A stretch of 64,000 nt of DNA from JBQQPY01 sp052258065 (GCA_052258065.1 JBQQPY010000002.1:868001-932000), one strand, 5' to 3'. Positions 48,494 to 59,590 are shown, numbered from the stretch's first letter. The notes: generated by a model from the sequence alone, not told the origin. Numbers and translations: made by a program.

Positions 48494-49366
48494 TTAAGCC
48501 TTCGGCGCTGAGCTATCGTGATAATCCTCGCAGGCCTGCAAGGTATTTTGAATAAGCATGGCCACCGTAATCGGCCCTACGCCGCCGGGCACCGGCGTAA
48601 TGTAAGCTGCTCGCTCAGCAGCGCTGGCATAATCTACATCCCCAACCACTTTGCCACTCTTCAGACGATTGATGCCGACATCGATGACGACTGCGCCTGG
48701 TTTAATCCACTCGCCGGAAATAAAGCCTGCTTTACCTACAGCCACCACAAGCAGATCCGCATTTTCAGTATGACGCCTTAAATCGCGTGTGAAACGGTGA
48801 GTTACAGTTACGGTACACCCCGCTAGTAACAGTTCGAGACTTATGGGCCGCCCAACGATATTAGACGCACCGACTACGACGGCGTTGAGACCAAAGGTAT
48901 CGATACAATAGCGCTTAAGCAACGTCATAATACCGCGCGGAGTACAGGGTCGCAGTAGCGGCGCCCGTTGACAGAGACGGCCGACATTATAGGGATGGAA
49001 GCCGTCTACATCTTTATCAGGTGCAATGCGCTCTAGCACGTTGATATTATTAAACCCCGGCGGAAGCGGTAGTTGCACTAAAATGCCATCTAGGCGGCGG
49101 TCGGTGTTCAGTTGATCAATCAGCGCCAGTAATTCAGCCTCCGTGACCGTACTTGGTAGAACATAGGAAAAAGAGATAAAACCGACGTCTTCACAGGCTT
49201 TACGCTTGCTGAAAACATAAATTTGTGAAGCGGGATCGCCGCCGACTAGCACTACCGCTAGTCCCGGCGCGCGCTTGCCTGCCTTGAGACGTTCTTGCAC
49301 CCACGCAGCCACTTCACTTCTGACTTGCTGAGCAACCGCCTTACCGTCAATTATTTTCGCTACCAT
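48494..49366 (-). CDS. folD: Methylenetetrahydrofolate dehydrogenase/cyclohydrolase FolD
   Basis: This bifunctional cytosolic enzyme interconverts methylene-, methenyl- and 10-formyl-tetrahydrofolate, supplying formyl groups for purines and initiator tRNA. The protein has 290 residues (288 in E. coli). The catalytic Tyr and Lys lie in SQIYVFSKRKACEDVGF (about Y50, K54). The ILVQLPLPPG motif, the NADP-binding VVGASNIVGRPISLELLLAG and the PVPGGVGPITVAMLI signature are intact. A degenerate partial copy is at 45240-45600. Confidence 0.96.
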   Translation of the reverse strand: MVAKIIDGKAVAQQVRSEVAAWVQERLKAGKRAPGLAVVLVGGDPASQIYVFSKRKACEDVGFISFSYVLPSTVTEAELLALIDQLNTDRRLDGILVQLPLPPGFNNINVLERIAPDKDVDGFHPYNVGRLCQRAPLLRPCTPRGIMTLLKRYCIDTFGLNAVVVGASNIVGRPISLELLLAGCTVTVTHRFTRDLRRHTENADLLVVAVGKAGFISGEWIKPGAVVIDVGINRLKSGKVVGDVDYASAAERAAYITPVPGGVGPITVAMLIQNTLQACEDYHDSSAPKA

Positions 49367-49487
49367 CTAAATCGAAACTTTGTAATTATCATGAGGCTGA
49401 ATACGCCATTGTGGCAGAAATGTGCACTGCTTGCAGGCACAGAGTGGCATCCTATTTTTACTAACAGAACAGTAGACGGGAAAGCGA

Positions 49488-49515
49488 TTGACTTAAATGC
49501 TTACCTCCGTATAAT
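49488..49515 (+). promoter_or_regulatory. Sigma-70 promoter for tRNA-Arg(UCU)
   Basis: TTGACT at 49488-49493 and a perfect TATAAT at 49510-49515 are separated by 16 bp. They lie 33 bp upstream of the tRNA. Confidence 0.75.
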
Positions 49516-49548
49516 CTAAATCTCATTCATCATCATGGCTTTTGTTAT

Positions 49549-49625
49549 GCGCTCTTAGCTCAGCTGGATAGAGTAACGGCCTTCTAAGCCGTAGGTCGTA
49601 GGTTCAAGTCCTACAGGGCGCACCA
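49549..49625 (+). tRNA. argU: tRNA-Arg, anticodon UCU
   Basis: A 77-nt cloverleaf with encoded CCA. The acceptor stem GCGCTCT/AGGGCGC has one G-U pair. The D arm is GCTCAGCTGGATAGAGT, the anticodon loop CTTCTAA has anticodon TCT, and the T arm GTAGGTTCAAGTCCTAC is perfect. It lies downstream of folD as argU does in E. coli. It decodes AGA/AGG, codons that become more common in A+T-rich genomes. Confidence 0.97.
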
Positions 49626-51000
49626 GTAAGACGAAAAGATCTTATAGAGTACTACGAAATTAAATTAAAAATCAAGATAAAACAGCGAGTGAAGTTAGTT
49701 ATTCTGTAGTTCAATCTATCTTTTGTAAATGGCTCCTAACGAGCAAAAGCTCACTCTACGTTACTTTCGGTGCGGGAACTTGTCCTTTTGCCACTTTCTA
49801 AATTGTGATTCTGCTTTTATCCAATTTCTTCTACATCTCTTCATACCTAATAAATCTTGTAGCGCTAGATGTCGCTTCTATTTGTAATCTGTTTTCTAGA
49901 GGTGAGGGCGCATTCTAAAAGACACTAACAACAGTAAGATTGGTAATAGATAAGGTGATAACTGTGAAAGAGTTATGTTTTTGATGCTAATCAGGGTCGC
50001 ACCAACCGCTAATGAATACCGCAGACCATCGAGCGCATGACACCTTTAACTTTATGTTTAACTTTGATCGTATCTAACCGAAGGCTTTTCTGAGAGGCAT
50101 ACAAATTCTGACCCTCCTCCGAGAGGAGAAATGCCACTCGCACCGAAAAGGAAGTCCTCGCGTTTCTTTTTCAATAAAAGAAACGCTCCTTAATATTCTT
50201 AATATTTTTATTATAAAAACTATATAATTAACCATTTATCATTAACTTTTATTTCCATCATAAGGAGCTGTACGAAATTTATATAGGGATCAAATTATCA
50301 CTATAGACGCCGGTAATCATATAGGAGGGGTTCTCACAAATGCCGGATCTTTCTATACCCGAACCTCCTAGACATGCCTGCTGAATACTCCGTAAAAATA
50401 ATGTTAACATTCTCCCAAGTTTCACGGCCGTTCGCTACATGATCGGCATGCTGCCATGCATTGATTTATATTTTATTTGCATAAGCAGTAATCTAGCCGC
50501 TCAATGCGCCGCCCTAAACGGAGCCTATAATATCAGCATGTTATGGTAGGTGGCGCCACCACCGTTCTATGAAATAGGAAAATTTTGCCGCAATGCGACA
50601 CCGGCGTTGACGATTCTGCTAGTGCATTTATCCAGTATGTTTTTGCATAATCTGCCGATTCTAATAAGCGAAGGTTTTATATAATTTAATATCCACATTA
50701 GCTAACTCAAGTCTTATAGATAGGAGAAAAATAGCAAAATAGACTATACGCGAGTATTAAAAAAATGACTTAAAGCTAATTTTAACGGTTAGTCTTGAAA
50801 AGAATTGCATAAACGCCCTAGAGTCTATTTGCCTAACTTGTATCGCTCTATGCAGCTTTAAGTTCTTCACGACGACTATTTAATAATTTTTATTATCTAG
50901 CATGCTGCATTAAAATCTTGCTAGTTTCGCAACATGTATTCAGCCAGTACGCTATCAGTAGAATATCCTAAAGCTTATGACGCATTTTTCTCGGCCCTTC
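49626..51000. other. Long unassigned region after argU
   Basis: About 1.4 kb has no gene I recognise. In E. coli argU is a phage attachment site, but I see neither an integrase nor a repeat of the tRNA 3' end. A strong inverted repeat lies at 50160-50186. The stretch at about 50330-50690 is richer in G+C and may be an old pseudogene. Confidence 0.45.
50160..50186. repeat. Perfect 11-bp inverted repeat
   Basis: GCGTTTCTTTT and AAAAGAAACGC flank a 5-base loop. It could be an old terminator (it is followed by TCCTTAATATTCTT) or an IS end. No gene ends nearby to explain it. Confidence 0.5.
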
Positions 51001-51290
51001 TTAAGCGACACTGAATAAAAATTTTTAAGTAAATAAGTACTCTACTTAGAGAATCTCAAAACGCTATAATAGACACTATTATACAATGCGTGGCCAACAT
51101 ACGCCTCGTTATCTAACTGAATGTACGTACTGATTTAATAGACGTCATTACTTTATAACACTGATACTACATTTCATTGGTAGCGACATTCAGCACCTAC
51201 AACACCATATATCCTGTTGAGAGTCGCTGAGCAGAATACGTAATGAGATTTGATTAAATAATTAATATCACTTTTTTATGAAAACTAGAA
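51000..51290 (+). mobile_element. IS1595 (ISXO2-like) remnant
   Basis: Landmarks GAATCTCAAAACGCTATAAT, AGACACTATTATACAATGCG and CGCCTCGTTATCTAACTGAA match the copies at 9825 and 41940. On the + strand these would encode the ..LL.NI.NTI.GTYY......LRYL region, here decayed. Confidence 0.5.
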
Positions 51291-51710
51291 TTATTAAATT
51301 CTAACGCAGAAACCCTCAAGTCAAGCAAAAAAACAAAATGTGATGAAACACATAAAATTTAAGGCCTCACCTCCTGAGTTCAGAAAATAGTTAACTTTTT
51401 AAAAATAAATAATTTATTTATAGTTTTCTGATTTCTCGGCAGGATTAAAGAAGAAAAATTAAGTGCAGAATAACGATAGTAAAACTCTATTGCAATCTAT
51501 AAAATATTCTAAATCAAACTGACACTGTTTAAAAAACAAGCATCCTTTCCTTCCGGAAAGCAACGCTCTTCTTATCCTGAATAAGCAAGGAAATAGTCGT
51601 AGTCATGTTGCTGCCCTTGTAATACACTCGCTCTTCATCAAGGTCCGGCTCGGACCAGCGATCAACGACGTGGCCGCAGCGATACAATAAGGTATGTTTC
51701 AAGAAACATT

Positions 51711-52292
51711 ATGAATGGATTGCTAATAATCGATAATTATGACTCATTCACATGGAATCTCTATCAATATTTCTGTAAATTGGGGGAAAAGGTGATGGTT
51801 TACCGTCATGACAGCCTCGATATCGCAGATATCGAGCGCATAGCGCCGGCGCGTCTAGTTATATCCCCTGGTCCAGGTACCCCGGACCAGGCCGGCATCT
51901 CCTTGGCCGCTATTCACCATTTTTCCGGCAAGATGCCAATCTTAGGCGTCTGTCTCGGGCATCAGGCCATCGCGCAGGCGTTCGGCGCTCGCATTGTCCG
52001 AGCGCGCAAAGTCATACACGGAAAAACCTCCTTTATCTGCCACGATGGGCAGGGGGTGTTTGCGGGTTTAACGCAGCCGCTAACGGTAACGCGCTATCAT
52101 TCACTGGTCATTGACGCGGCCAGCGTGCCGTCTTGCATAGTGGTAACCGCCTGGAGCCAGCACCAAGGAGAGGCGGATGAAATCATGGCTATCCGCCATC
52201 GCTCCTTGCCGCTAGCAGGCGTACAGTTTCATCCCGAAAGCATCATGACTGAGCAAGGTTATCAGTTATTAGCGAATTTTATCAACTACTAA
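51711..52292 (+). CDS. pabA: Aminodeoxychorismate synthase glutamine amidotransferase subunit
   Basis: PabA supplies ammonia to PabB for p-aminobenzoate and folate synthesis; the closely related TrpG serves anthranilate synthase. The protein has 193 residues (187 in E. coli PabA). The TrpG/PabA motifs LLIIDNYDSFTWNLYQYFCK, VISPGPGTPDQAGIS, the nucleophile in LGVCLGHQAIAQAFG (Cys at about 80) and the catalytic His/Glu in GVQFHPESIMTEQG are intact. I choose PabA over TrpG because of sequence and because yhfK-crp follows, as near E. coli pabA. Confidence 0.93.
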   Translation: MNGLLIIDNYDSFTWNLYQYFCKLGEKVMVYRHDSLDIADIERIAPARLVISPGPGTPDQAGISLAAIHHFSGKMPILGVCLGHQAIAQAFGARIVRARKVIHGKTSFICHDGQGVFAGLTQPLTVTRYHSLVIDAASVPSCIVVTAWSQHQGEADEIMAIRHRSLPLAGVQFHPESIMTEQGYQLLANFINY

Positions 52293-52600
52293 CGTCTGTC
52301 TGTTTTACGTTTCGTCAGTAATAGCGCTTGATGTAAGCCTGATTTTTAATATGACTATATTGTATTTTTTATCACATAAAATCTTTATAAAAATCAGGAA
52401 TGTTATAAAGACGCCATCAATATCAACCGGTCTATGGCGGCAACGTTCTTACGCTGGCGATGATACTAGTTCGACGTTGCATCCATGTAAATGGCGCGCA
52501 AGCTAAAGACCGCGCTGTGGCTACTACAGCGACGCTACTAACGAAATCGCATGCATTTACAGCGAGAAAAATAATATACACTGCAAATGACGATCCATTA
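52293..52600 (+). other. Probable former argD position, almost fully erased
   Basis: argD follows pabA in E. coli. The only hint is a short stretch at about 52425-52470 reading QPVYGGNVLTLAM, like the ArgD motif STYGGNPLACAV. This is too little to call a pseudogene. Confidence 0.25.
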
Positions 52601-52639
52601 GCGTCACCGACTGATCTTAGAAGCCAGTAGTGTTCAAAC

Positions 52640-54180
52640 CAAGATTTTCGGTATTCGTGCTTTACATTCTAGCCGTTTCTGACCGCTCTGAATTGCTACC
52701 CCGCAAGCAGAACACCAGTGCCCTCATAGCGCTAATATATTCGATAATAAACTGGCTATGGGTGACTTATAAGCGCATATTGCTCAGATAGCTGAAACAA
52801 AACCCTATCTCCTGCATCGCCTAGCTGAGGTAAGCGAACAGGATATTATCGCCTGATTAATCCGCATCTGAGCATCACCTACAGCAGGTAAACCGGAATT
52901 GGGGTGCAGCAGCAATCACAGCGCCTCCTGATCTGTCTCCAGCGCCTGATGGGCGTTTTTGCGTAACAGCTCGCACTTTGCCATTGCGGTTTATAGTCAC
53001 AGCATGCCACTTAAAAGCCAGCATACAACTAATCAAAGCATCTAAGAGGCGCGGCACAGAGCCATCGATTTAAGGAGCAGTAACTTCGTAGCGCTGGCCA
53101 TAAGGTCAACCGCTGTTGATTATCTGCCATCACATCGCGATGGTAAAGGAGACGCTGGGGATGCAACAAGCGGTAGATGCGGATGAAATGGAAATAGAAA
53201 TAGCAGAACTAGCCTACCGGATTATCTCGATGGTGGCAGGCGATGTTTCCCAGCGGACCCGGCCGACATCCATGAAAATTAGTTAAGCTGGCGATAAGAG
53301 AGAATATCATCCGCGAAAACACGCAACCGGGCGACAACACGCGCATTGCAGCATCGCACCGCATCGGCCTCATGTTGCTGTACTAGCTCTCCACTTCATC
53401 CGGCTTAGGTAGGCTCACCGCGATATGCTCTTGCAGATCCAACATGACCCAGAAGATACGTAACTGTCTTTTATATTGCTTGAGCTGCTTGTTTGAAAGC
53501 ATATACAATTGCTGATAAACTCGCACAATTTGGTTGATGACCTGCTTCTGGCGCACAAACAGCAGTGGCAACGCAACTATCCTGTTTGGCAGGCTGAGTC
53601 AGCGGGCCATATTTTGCTTTAATATAATTCGTGCTTGAACACACTTAGGCGCTTCGTGCATTCGCTGCTCTCGCCACAACCCAAACTACAGGGCGTTAAA
53701 TAATTGATACCAGGCAGGTCCGGCAAGATAGAGCAACGGCGGCAGACAAATCCGCATATTGCCGGTCACCTTTACTAGCGTGAATACGCAGCAATCAGCG
53801 ATGCCGGCAGTAAGCGGCCATGCCGCGGGCTTATTTCGCAATTCACACCGCAACAGGAGCGCTAATCCGAGCCATGATACACGGCAGCAACAGGCCTTGC
53901 ACTAACGCTAACTCGATAAAATATTTCTTAGAGCGTATAGCGAGCCGCCGACCGCCAGCTGCTTAAAAAAACGCTTATGTAATTGATCAAGCCCGACGAT
54001 GTTACAACAAGCAGACGCCAGAGGAAATTAACAGACCTTACTGTAGGCTACCGAACTCTAACAACAACCGGAAGATAAAGTATAACGGGTCTACCGTAGG
54101 GCATAATTCACTTCGGGGTGGCAGATAAGTCTGCGCCACATCAATCAGCTAAAGAGACACAGCTATCTTGGCCATGCCAC
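52640..54180 (-). pseudogene. yhfK: YhfK-like FUSC family membrane protein, eroded
   Basis: On the - strand, scattered readable segments include KQVINQIVRVYQQLYMLSNK, QYKRQLRIFWVMLDLQEHIA, HQALETDQEAL and SGLPAVGDAQMRINQAII. The LQEHI and INQAII stretches fit the FUSC/YccS-YhfK family. The position directly downstream of crp in the same direction is that of yhfK in E. coli. Frames change repeatedly and stops abound. The identification rests on both text and position. Confidence 0.55.
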
Positions 54181-54193
54181 TGGTGAAAGAAAA

Positions 54194-54826
54194 TTAGCGG
54201 GCACCATAAACGACAATGGTTTTCCCGTGAGCAGAAATTAGATTCTGATCCTCCAGCATTTTTAGAATGCGGCCAACGGTTTCCCGTGAACACCCAACAA
54301 TCTGGCCAATTTCCTGACGGGTGATTTTAATTTGCATACCGTCCGGGTGAGTCATGGCGTCTGGCTGCTTGGCTAAAGTCAGCAACGTTTGTGCGATATG
54401 CCTGGTCACATCTAGAAAAGCCAAATTGCCGACTTTCTCAGAAGTCACCTGCAAGCGGCTAGCCATTTGCAAAGACAGGCGCATCAGAATGTCGGGATTG
54501 ACCTGAATCAGCTGGCGAAATTTCTTGTAGGATATCTCTGCCACTTCGCAGGCCATTTTCGCGCGCACCCATGCACTGCGTTCCTGCACTTCTCCAAACA
54601 ACCCGAGTTCGCCAATAAAGTCGCCCTGATTAAGATAGGATAGAATCATCTCTTTTCCTTCTTGGTCTTTTATAAGTACTACGACGGAGCCTTTGACGAT
54701 ATAGTAGAGCGTTTCTGCCTTTTCGCCCTGGTGAATTAAGGTACTCTTCGATGGATACTTATGAATATGGCAATGAGACAGGAACCATTCGAGAGTTGGG
54801 TCTGTTTGCGGTTTGCCGAGAACCAT
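54194..54826 (-). CDS. crp: cAMP receptor protein (global regulator)
   Basis: CRP is the cAMP-dependent transcription factor for carbon catabolite control. The protein has 210 residues and is almost identical to E. coli Crp over its length. The cyclic-nucleotide-binding domain (about residues 10-135) includes GDFIGELGLFGE and the cAMP contact RSAWVRAKMACEVAEISY. The helix-turn-helix ends with QEIGQIVGCSRETVGRILKM (about 171-190), including the DNA-contacting Arg-Glu-Arg set. It ends TIVVYGAR. It is kept although rpoS and several target pathways have been lost. Confidence 0.97.
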   Translation of the reverse strand: MVLGKPQTDPTLEWFLSHCHIHKYPSKSTLIHQGEKAETLYYIVKGSVVVLIKDQEGKEMILSYLNQGDFIGELGLFGEVQERSAWVRAKMACEVAEISYKKFRQLIQVNPDILMRLSLQMASRLQVTSEKVGNLAFLDVTRHIAQTLLTLAKQPDAMTHPDGMQIKITRQEIGQIVGCSRETVGRILKMLEDQNLISAHGKTIVVYGAR

Positions 54827-54889
54827 TCGCTGTTATCCTCTTTTGTCATCGTCGCCCTGTTTAGGAAAGACCTATTCTCTATTGGGTAA

Positions 54890-55085
54890 GGCGTTATCTA
54901 TCATTCCGCACCTGATTTTTCTTTTTTTATTTCCCTACCACATTCATGAAGATAGTATCTATCACTCTGCACCTATATTAAGAACAAATACAAAAATCAG
55001 TAAAAAGTAAAAACAAATAAAATAAATTATTTATAATAAACTAAAGATAATAACTTATAACTCAGTTTTTTCTATCACTTGTTCT
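54890..55085. mobile_element. IS1595 terminal debris upstream of crp
   Basis: It holds two copies of a motif like TATCATTCCGCACCT near 54900 and 54960, then GAACAAATACAAAAATCAGT and the A+T-rich IS1595 terminus. No transposase text is legible. Confidence 0.4.
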
Positions 55086-55309
55086 TAAAAATAGAATCAT
55101 TACAGATTAATCCAGAAAGCTTTAACTTAAGTAAAAAAACTAAAAATATGATAAATACATGAGATTTAAGATCTCACATTCTGAGTTTATAAAACAGTAT
55201 AACTATCTATGTTTTTGAAAAATAAATAATTTATTTATTATTTCCTACTTTCGGAAAGATGAAAAATCAAGTACAAAATAACGTTAATGTATTTTTTTGA
55301 ATAGTTTAT

Positions 55310-56085
55310 GTTTGATTTTTTACCAATATTTCATAGACTGCGATCGAGTTTTATTATCTAATACCGATTGAGACAATTACTGATTGTAAAGCCAGACATA
55401 TCAGCCTATTGTAATCTTAAGCTTTTCAGTAGCATGAGAATGGTAAGTTTACAGCATATCTTCTACATACCCATTAAATCGCTTGACCATACCATTCGTT
55501 TGTTAGTGTATCGATAGGTTAAGAGAGTGTTCTATATCAAACCCTACACATAAGCGATCGAATTTATACTCTCCGGTAGCCGAGCGTTTTGCAGGCCAAA
55601 AAAACGATCTTTAAATTCTTTGCCATTATCAGTCAACATTCGATGAATGGCATGTGACATGCTCGAGTAAAATCACGCAAGCAACGGCGTGTATTAGCCG
55701 CGGTCTTAGTATTGCAAAAGTGAATAAAAACCTATCGAGTCACTCGTTCTATACCCACGAAACGTTCTATACCAAGGAAAAGATAACCTCGTTAGGTTTC
55801 ATTTTACATTTATGAAAAATATTTCATATCAACATAAATGTAACCGGGCTCATAGCTTTTAAACGCTTTGTCCTTTGATTTTTTCGCTCTCTTCTTCATA
55901 TCAGGAAAACGTTCGAATCCATACCTACGTAAACAGCCATATCTAGGACAAATCTAGATACGGTAAGGTTTAAGAATTTGCGCACGACAACCAACAGATC
56001 GTCCAGAGAGAAAAATGTCTTCAGCAGCAAAACAGCCACGGCTTTTGAGAGGGTGATAGCATTGTCTGAAAACGATGAGGAATAA
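55310..56085 (-). mobile_element. IS481 family remnant, most of the element
   Basis: On the - strand the readable frame SKAVAVLLLKTFFSLDDLLV, VVRKFLNLTVSRFVLDMAVY (55896-56090) matches the IS481 N-terminal domain (EAVA.ALRKTLLL.LDDLL.VVREFLNP.VSRSGLDRCLRRYG). The catalytic and C-terminal parts follow in decayed form to 55310. Confidence 0.7.
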
Positions 56086-57000
56086 TGCAACTGAAAGCGT
56101 TAGTTAGCAAGGGCTAAGGATACCGCACAAAAGTTATCAATGTATTAATTTTTTAAATTGCCATACGTCAATTAGACATATAAAGCGAACGAGTAGCGAT
56201 GCATTAACGGAAATTTTATAAAAAGGTGGACGACAGACATTAATCGAGTGAAGCGCTTTTATCGAAGAAAAGCTTGAGGCAGCCCTAAACAGTAAACCAA
56301 GCAAACGGATGTATGAGCGTATTGTAGATGATAACATCAAAGCGCATTTTATTGCGCTAATCTGCAGCCAACCGCCAGAGACACCGGGACAGCAGGCAAC
56401 TGCTTATAGATGAAAATGCAGAACGCAATCCGTGAAAACAATCTTGCAGGAAATAGCACCAAAACCATGGACGAAAATCTGCTAGGTTACACTCAAAGAA
56501 GTCAGTGCTGAATTCTTTGAAGCTATAGAAAATGTACTAGAGGTGTATCTTAGGCTTTATGACTGGATATATTCGGTGGCTTGCATAGACCAGAATGCTC
56601 GTCATAAGAAAGCTAGTCAATTGATTAGACATACATGCCTAGCGCTGCCGTTGAGGGCTGGAAAACCTGCGCGGCAGGACTATAAGTACAAACAGCTGGC
56701 AGTCTATAATATTTTAAAGCCCTACGCCAACCAAAATGGCTGAGCATAGCACACACATAGAGCTAGGATTGATTGGTCTCACTTTCTTAAAGATATCTCT
56801 CAACACAATATTCTTACGTACGGCGCAGTACGCAGATCATCAACAATTTCAACATGCATTCAAGCATTGCGAAGTGAAGTCACCCCTTGACAGAGACAAC
56901 TCAAGCAGATAAGCCTCAATATCGATTAGTGCCTGACTACTAATAACGCTCGTATTAAGCTTAAGCATATTTATTCATGCTTTAATATGTAGTGCAATAT
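56085..57000 (+). mobile_element. IS630 family remnant, most of the element
   Basis: The + strand begins in the N-terminal domain (LKALVSKG) and continues SKKSLRQP/EEKLEAALNSKPSKRMYERI, VDDNIKAHFIALICSQPPE. A readable frame at 56543-56743 follows (YDWIYSVACIDQNARHKKAS, QLIRHTCLALPLRAGKPARQ, DYKYKQLAVYNIL). The family equivalent has VVCMDES at the catalytic Asp; here it reads VACIDQN. It is decayed at the end. Confidence 0.7.
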
Positions 57001-57620
57001 TAGCATGAAAATAGTAGCTTTGCAGCACATCTTTTATACACCAATTAAATAGCTTAACCATGCTGTTCGCCAGAACCTAACGCAAAATCATGAGACATGC
57101 TCAACTAAAATCATGCAAGAAGCGTCGTGCATTAAGCGCCATTTTAGCTTTGCAGGGACGGATAAAAACCTATCAAGTCGATTTATTCCCATGAAAAGAT
57201 AACGTCGTGCGGTTTCATTTAGCGTTGATAAAATATGTTTTATATGAACACACAGGTCACCAGGCTTATAGCTTTTAATTGGGTTATTTTTTGATTTTGG
57301 TGCTCCCTTCTTAATATCATGCAGAAGCCCTAATCCATGCCTGTGTAAACAATGCTTAGGAAATCTCTAGACATAGAAGGGCAAGGGAAAGGGGAAGGGG
57401 GAGAGTATGGCTATGATCCTAAATACTATCTCGTTTTTGCCATTTAGAAACGATCAGTGTCAAGAAACCATAACTCTTAGTCAAAGTAGATACTGGCTTA
57501 GTGCTCTCTTGAAGAGCGGCTATAATTTTAGGTTTTGTAGTTTCCTGAATTATAAAAATTAATCATAATGATATTTTTCATTAACTATATCCCTTAGTAA
57601 CTATCTTGTCATGAATAGAC
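57000..57620 (-). mobile_element. IS481 family remnant
   Basis: On the - strand it starts near 57570 (ATGATTAATTTTTATAATTC) and continues with decayed N-terminal text to the C-terminal end at about 57000. Landmarks such as TTCCTGAATTATAAAAATTA and GAACGATCAGTGTCAAGAAA-like text align with 46440-46560. Confidence 0.6.
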
Positions 57621-57840
57621 TATACGACGAGTGTCCATATAATAACTTTGCTTAACTACGGAGAAACATGAATTCAATCGCTTATGTTCAGAGCTTGATA
57701 TAAAATACTGTCTTGGTCTACCACTACATCCAGAAACGAATGGCATTGGTCGAGCAATTTAATAACTCTACAGAAGATATGCTGCAAAGCCGCTATTTCC
57801 ATTCTTATAAAGAGCTTAAGAGCACATTGCTTAGCTAAGG
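57620..57840 (+). mobile_element. IS481 family remnant, C-terminal part
   Basis: The + strand carries CCTCTACAT-type text encoding NGIGRAI, EDMLQSRYFHSYKELKSTLL. It matches the IS481 C-terminus (NGMVERFN.RIEDVLQS..F....LE.TL). It lies just before cls and reads toward it. Confidence 0.6.
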
Positions 57841-57866
57841 CTCCGCGAACAGGATTTTTCGTCTCT

Positions 57867-59330
57867 ATGACAACCTTTTACACCGTAATCAACCGGCTCT
57901 TGCTCTTAGGCTATTGGTTGTTGATTGCAGGCGTCACTCTGCGGGTGATGATGAAACGGCGCGCGGTGCCCTCTGCCATGGCTTGGTTGCTGGTCATTTA
58001 TATTCTACCGCTGGCAGGGATTATTAGTTATCTTTTATTCGGCGAGCTTAACCTAGGTAAACGTCGTGCCGAGCGTAGCAAAGCGCTTTCGCCTTCCACC
58101 GCCCAATGGATTAAAAATTTAAAAGGGCATCCTCGAATTTTTACTAGTGAAAACAGCGAAGTAGCGCGCCCTTTGTTCCAACTCTGTGAACATCGACAGG
58201 GCCTAAATGGCCTAAAAGGCAATAAAATGCAACTGCTAATTAGCACCGATGATGCGCTGCAAGCGCTGATTCATGATGTTAATCTAGCGAAAAACAATAT
58301 TGAAATCGTGTTCTATATTTGGCAGACAGGCGGCCTAGTAAACCAGCTAGCAGAAGCATTAATGGCCGCAGCACGGCGCAGGGTACGCTGCCGGTTAATC
58401 CTTGATTCAGCTGGCAGCGTCGCGTTTTTCCGCAGTCCCTACCCTGCACTTATGCGTGCCGCCGGCGTGAACGTGATAGAAGCGCTGCACGTCAGTATCC
58501 TGCGCGTATTTTTACGCCGCATGGATTTACGCCAGCATCGCAAAATGGTGCTGATTGACAGTTACATTGCTTACACTGGCAGCATGAACATGGTAGATCC
58601 GCGCTTTTTCAAACAGGATGCCGGTGTCGGGCAGTGGATTGATATCATGGCGCGTATGGAAGGACCAGTGGCTACTGCGATGGGCATAATCTTTTCCTGC
58701 GATTGGGAAATAGAGACCGGCGAGCGCATCCTGCCACTTCCCCCTCCCGAGGTTAATGTCATGCCGGGTGAACAAGCGTCCGGACATACTATACAAGTGA
58801 TTGCTTCAGGGCCAGGCTTTCCCGAGGGACTGATCCATCAGGCCTTGCTCACCTCTATCTACGCGGCGCGCGAGCAATTAGTTATGACTACGCCATATCT
58901 CGTGCCAAGCGATGATTTACTGCACGCCATTTGTACCGCGGCGCAGCGTGGCGTGGAAGTGCATATTATCGTTCCACACCATAACGATTCAATGCTGGTA
59001 GGCTGGGCTAGCCGGGCCTTCTTCGCCGAGCTGCTGGAAGCCGGCGTATTAATCTATCAGTTTGAGGGCGGTCTGCTGCACACAAAGAGCGTTTTGATCG
59101 ATGGCCAATTAAGTTTGATAGGAACCGTAAATCTAGATATGCGCAGCTTGTGGCTGAATTTTGAGATAACACTAGTCATCGACGATGACAATTTCGGAAG
59201 CGCTTTAGCGCGAGTGCAAAAGGATTATCTTGCCCAATCGCGGCTTATCGAGAACAGAGTCTGGTTGAAACGTCCGTACTGGCAGCGTATTGTCGAGCGA
59301 CTGTTCTACTTTTTCAGCCCCTTACTGTAA
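57867..59330 (+). CDS. cls: Cardiolipin synthase A
   Basis: This membrane enzyme condenses two phosphatidylglycerol molecules into cardiolipin. The 487-residue protein (486 in E. coli ClsA) has two N-terminal membrane helices (YWLLIAGVTLRVMM and AMAWLLVIYILPLAGIISYL). Two phospholipase D HKD motifs follow: HRKMVLIDSYIAYTGSMNMV (His at about 220) and HTKSVLIDGQLSLIGTVNLD (His at about 405). It ends ERLFYFFSPLL as in E. coli. The ATG start aligns. It is intact and followed by a yciU stub, the E. coli order. Confidence 0.96.
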   Translation: MTTFYTVINRLLLLGYWLLIAGVTLRVMMKRRAVPSAMAWLLVIYILPLAGIISYLLFGELNLGKRRAERSKALSPSTAQWIKNLKGHPRIFTSENSEVARPLFQLCEHRQGLNGLKGNKMQLLISTDDALQALIHDVNLAKNNIEIVFYIWQTGGLVNQLAEALMAAARRRVRCRLILDSAGSVAFFRSPYPALMRAAGVNVIEALHVSILRVFLRRMDLRQHRKMVLIDSYIAYTGSMNMVDPRFFKQDAGVGQWIDIMARMEGPVATAMGIIFSCDWEIETGERILPLPPPEVNVMPGEQASGHTIQVIASGPGFPEGLIHQALLTSIYAAREQLVMTTPYLVPSDDLLHAICTAAQRGVEVHIIVPHHNDSMLVGWASRAFFAELLEAGVLIYQFEGGLLHTKSVLIDGQLSLIGTVNLDMRSLWLNFEITLVIDDDNFGSALARVQKDYLAQSRLIENRVWLKRPYWQRIVERLFYFFSPLL

Positions 59331-59384
59331 TTTTGTTAGACGGAATATTGTAATCGCTCTCATTCAGTTAATAAAATAGTAATA

Positions 59385-59590
59385 ATGGATCTAGATAATT
59401 ATCTGAGGTATGATGAAATGCTAGAAGCAGCTTCCGATATTTTTCTTGAACTGGCGCAAGCCAATCTTGACTCTGCAGAGACTCCGCTCTTTAATCTGCA
59501 ATTTTAATAACGAGACGCGGTAAATTAGCAGCTAGATTTCAATCTCAACCCCATTCCACTTACCGAAATGCTGATAAGCCTACCGTGTCA
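59385..59590 (+). pseudogene. yciU: YciU (DUF440) family protein, truncated
   Basis: From ATG 59385: MDLDNYLRYDEMLEAASDIF, LELAQANLDSAETPLFNLQF, then two stops, and further decayed text (QLDFNLNPIPLTEMLIS). It parallels E. coli YciU ([33 protein letters not shown]...VDFDLNPDFFAEVVIGLA). Only 41 codons are open, against about 109 normally. Confidence 0.85.

Noticed and set aside
52425..52470. argD pseudogene
   Set aside because: One YGGN-like motif is too little to support a call.
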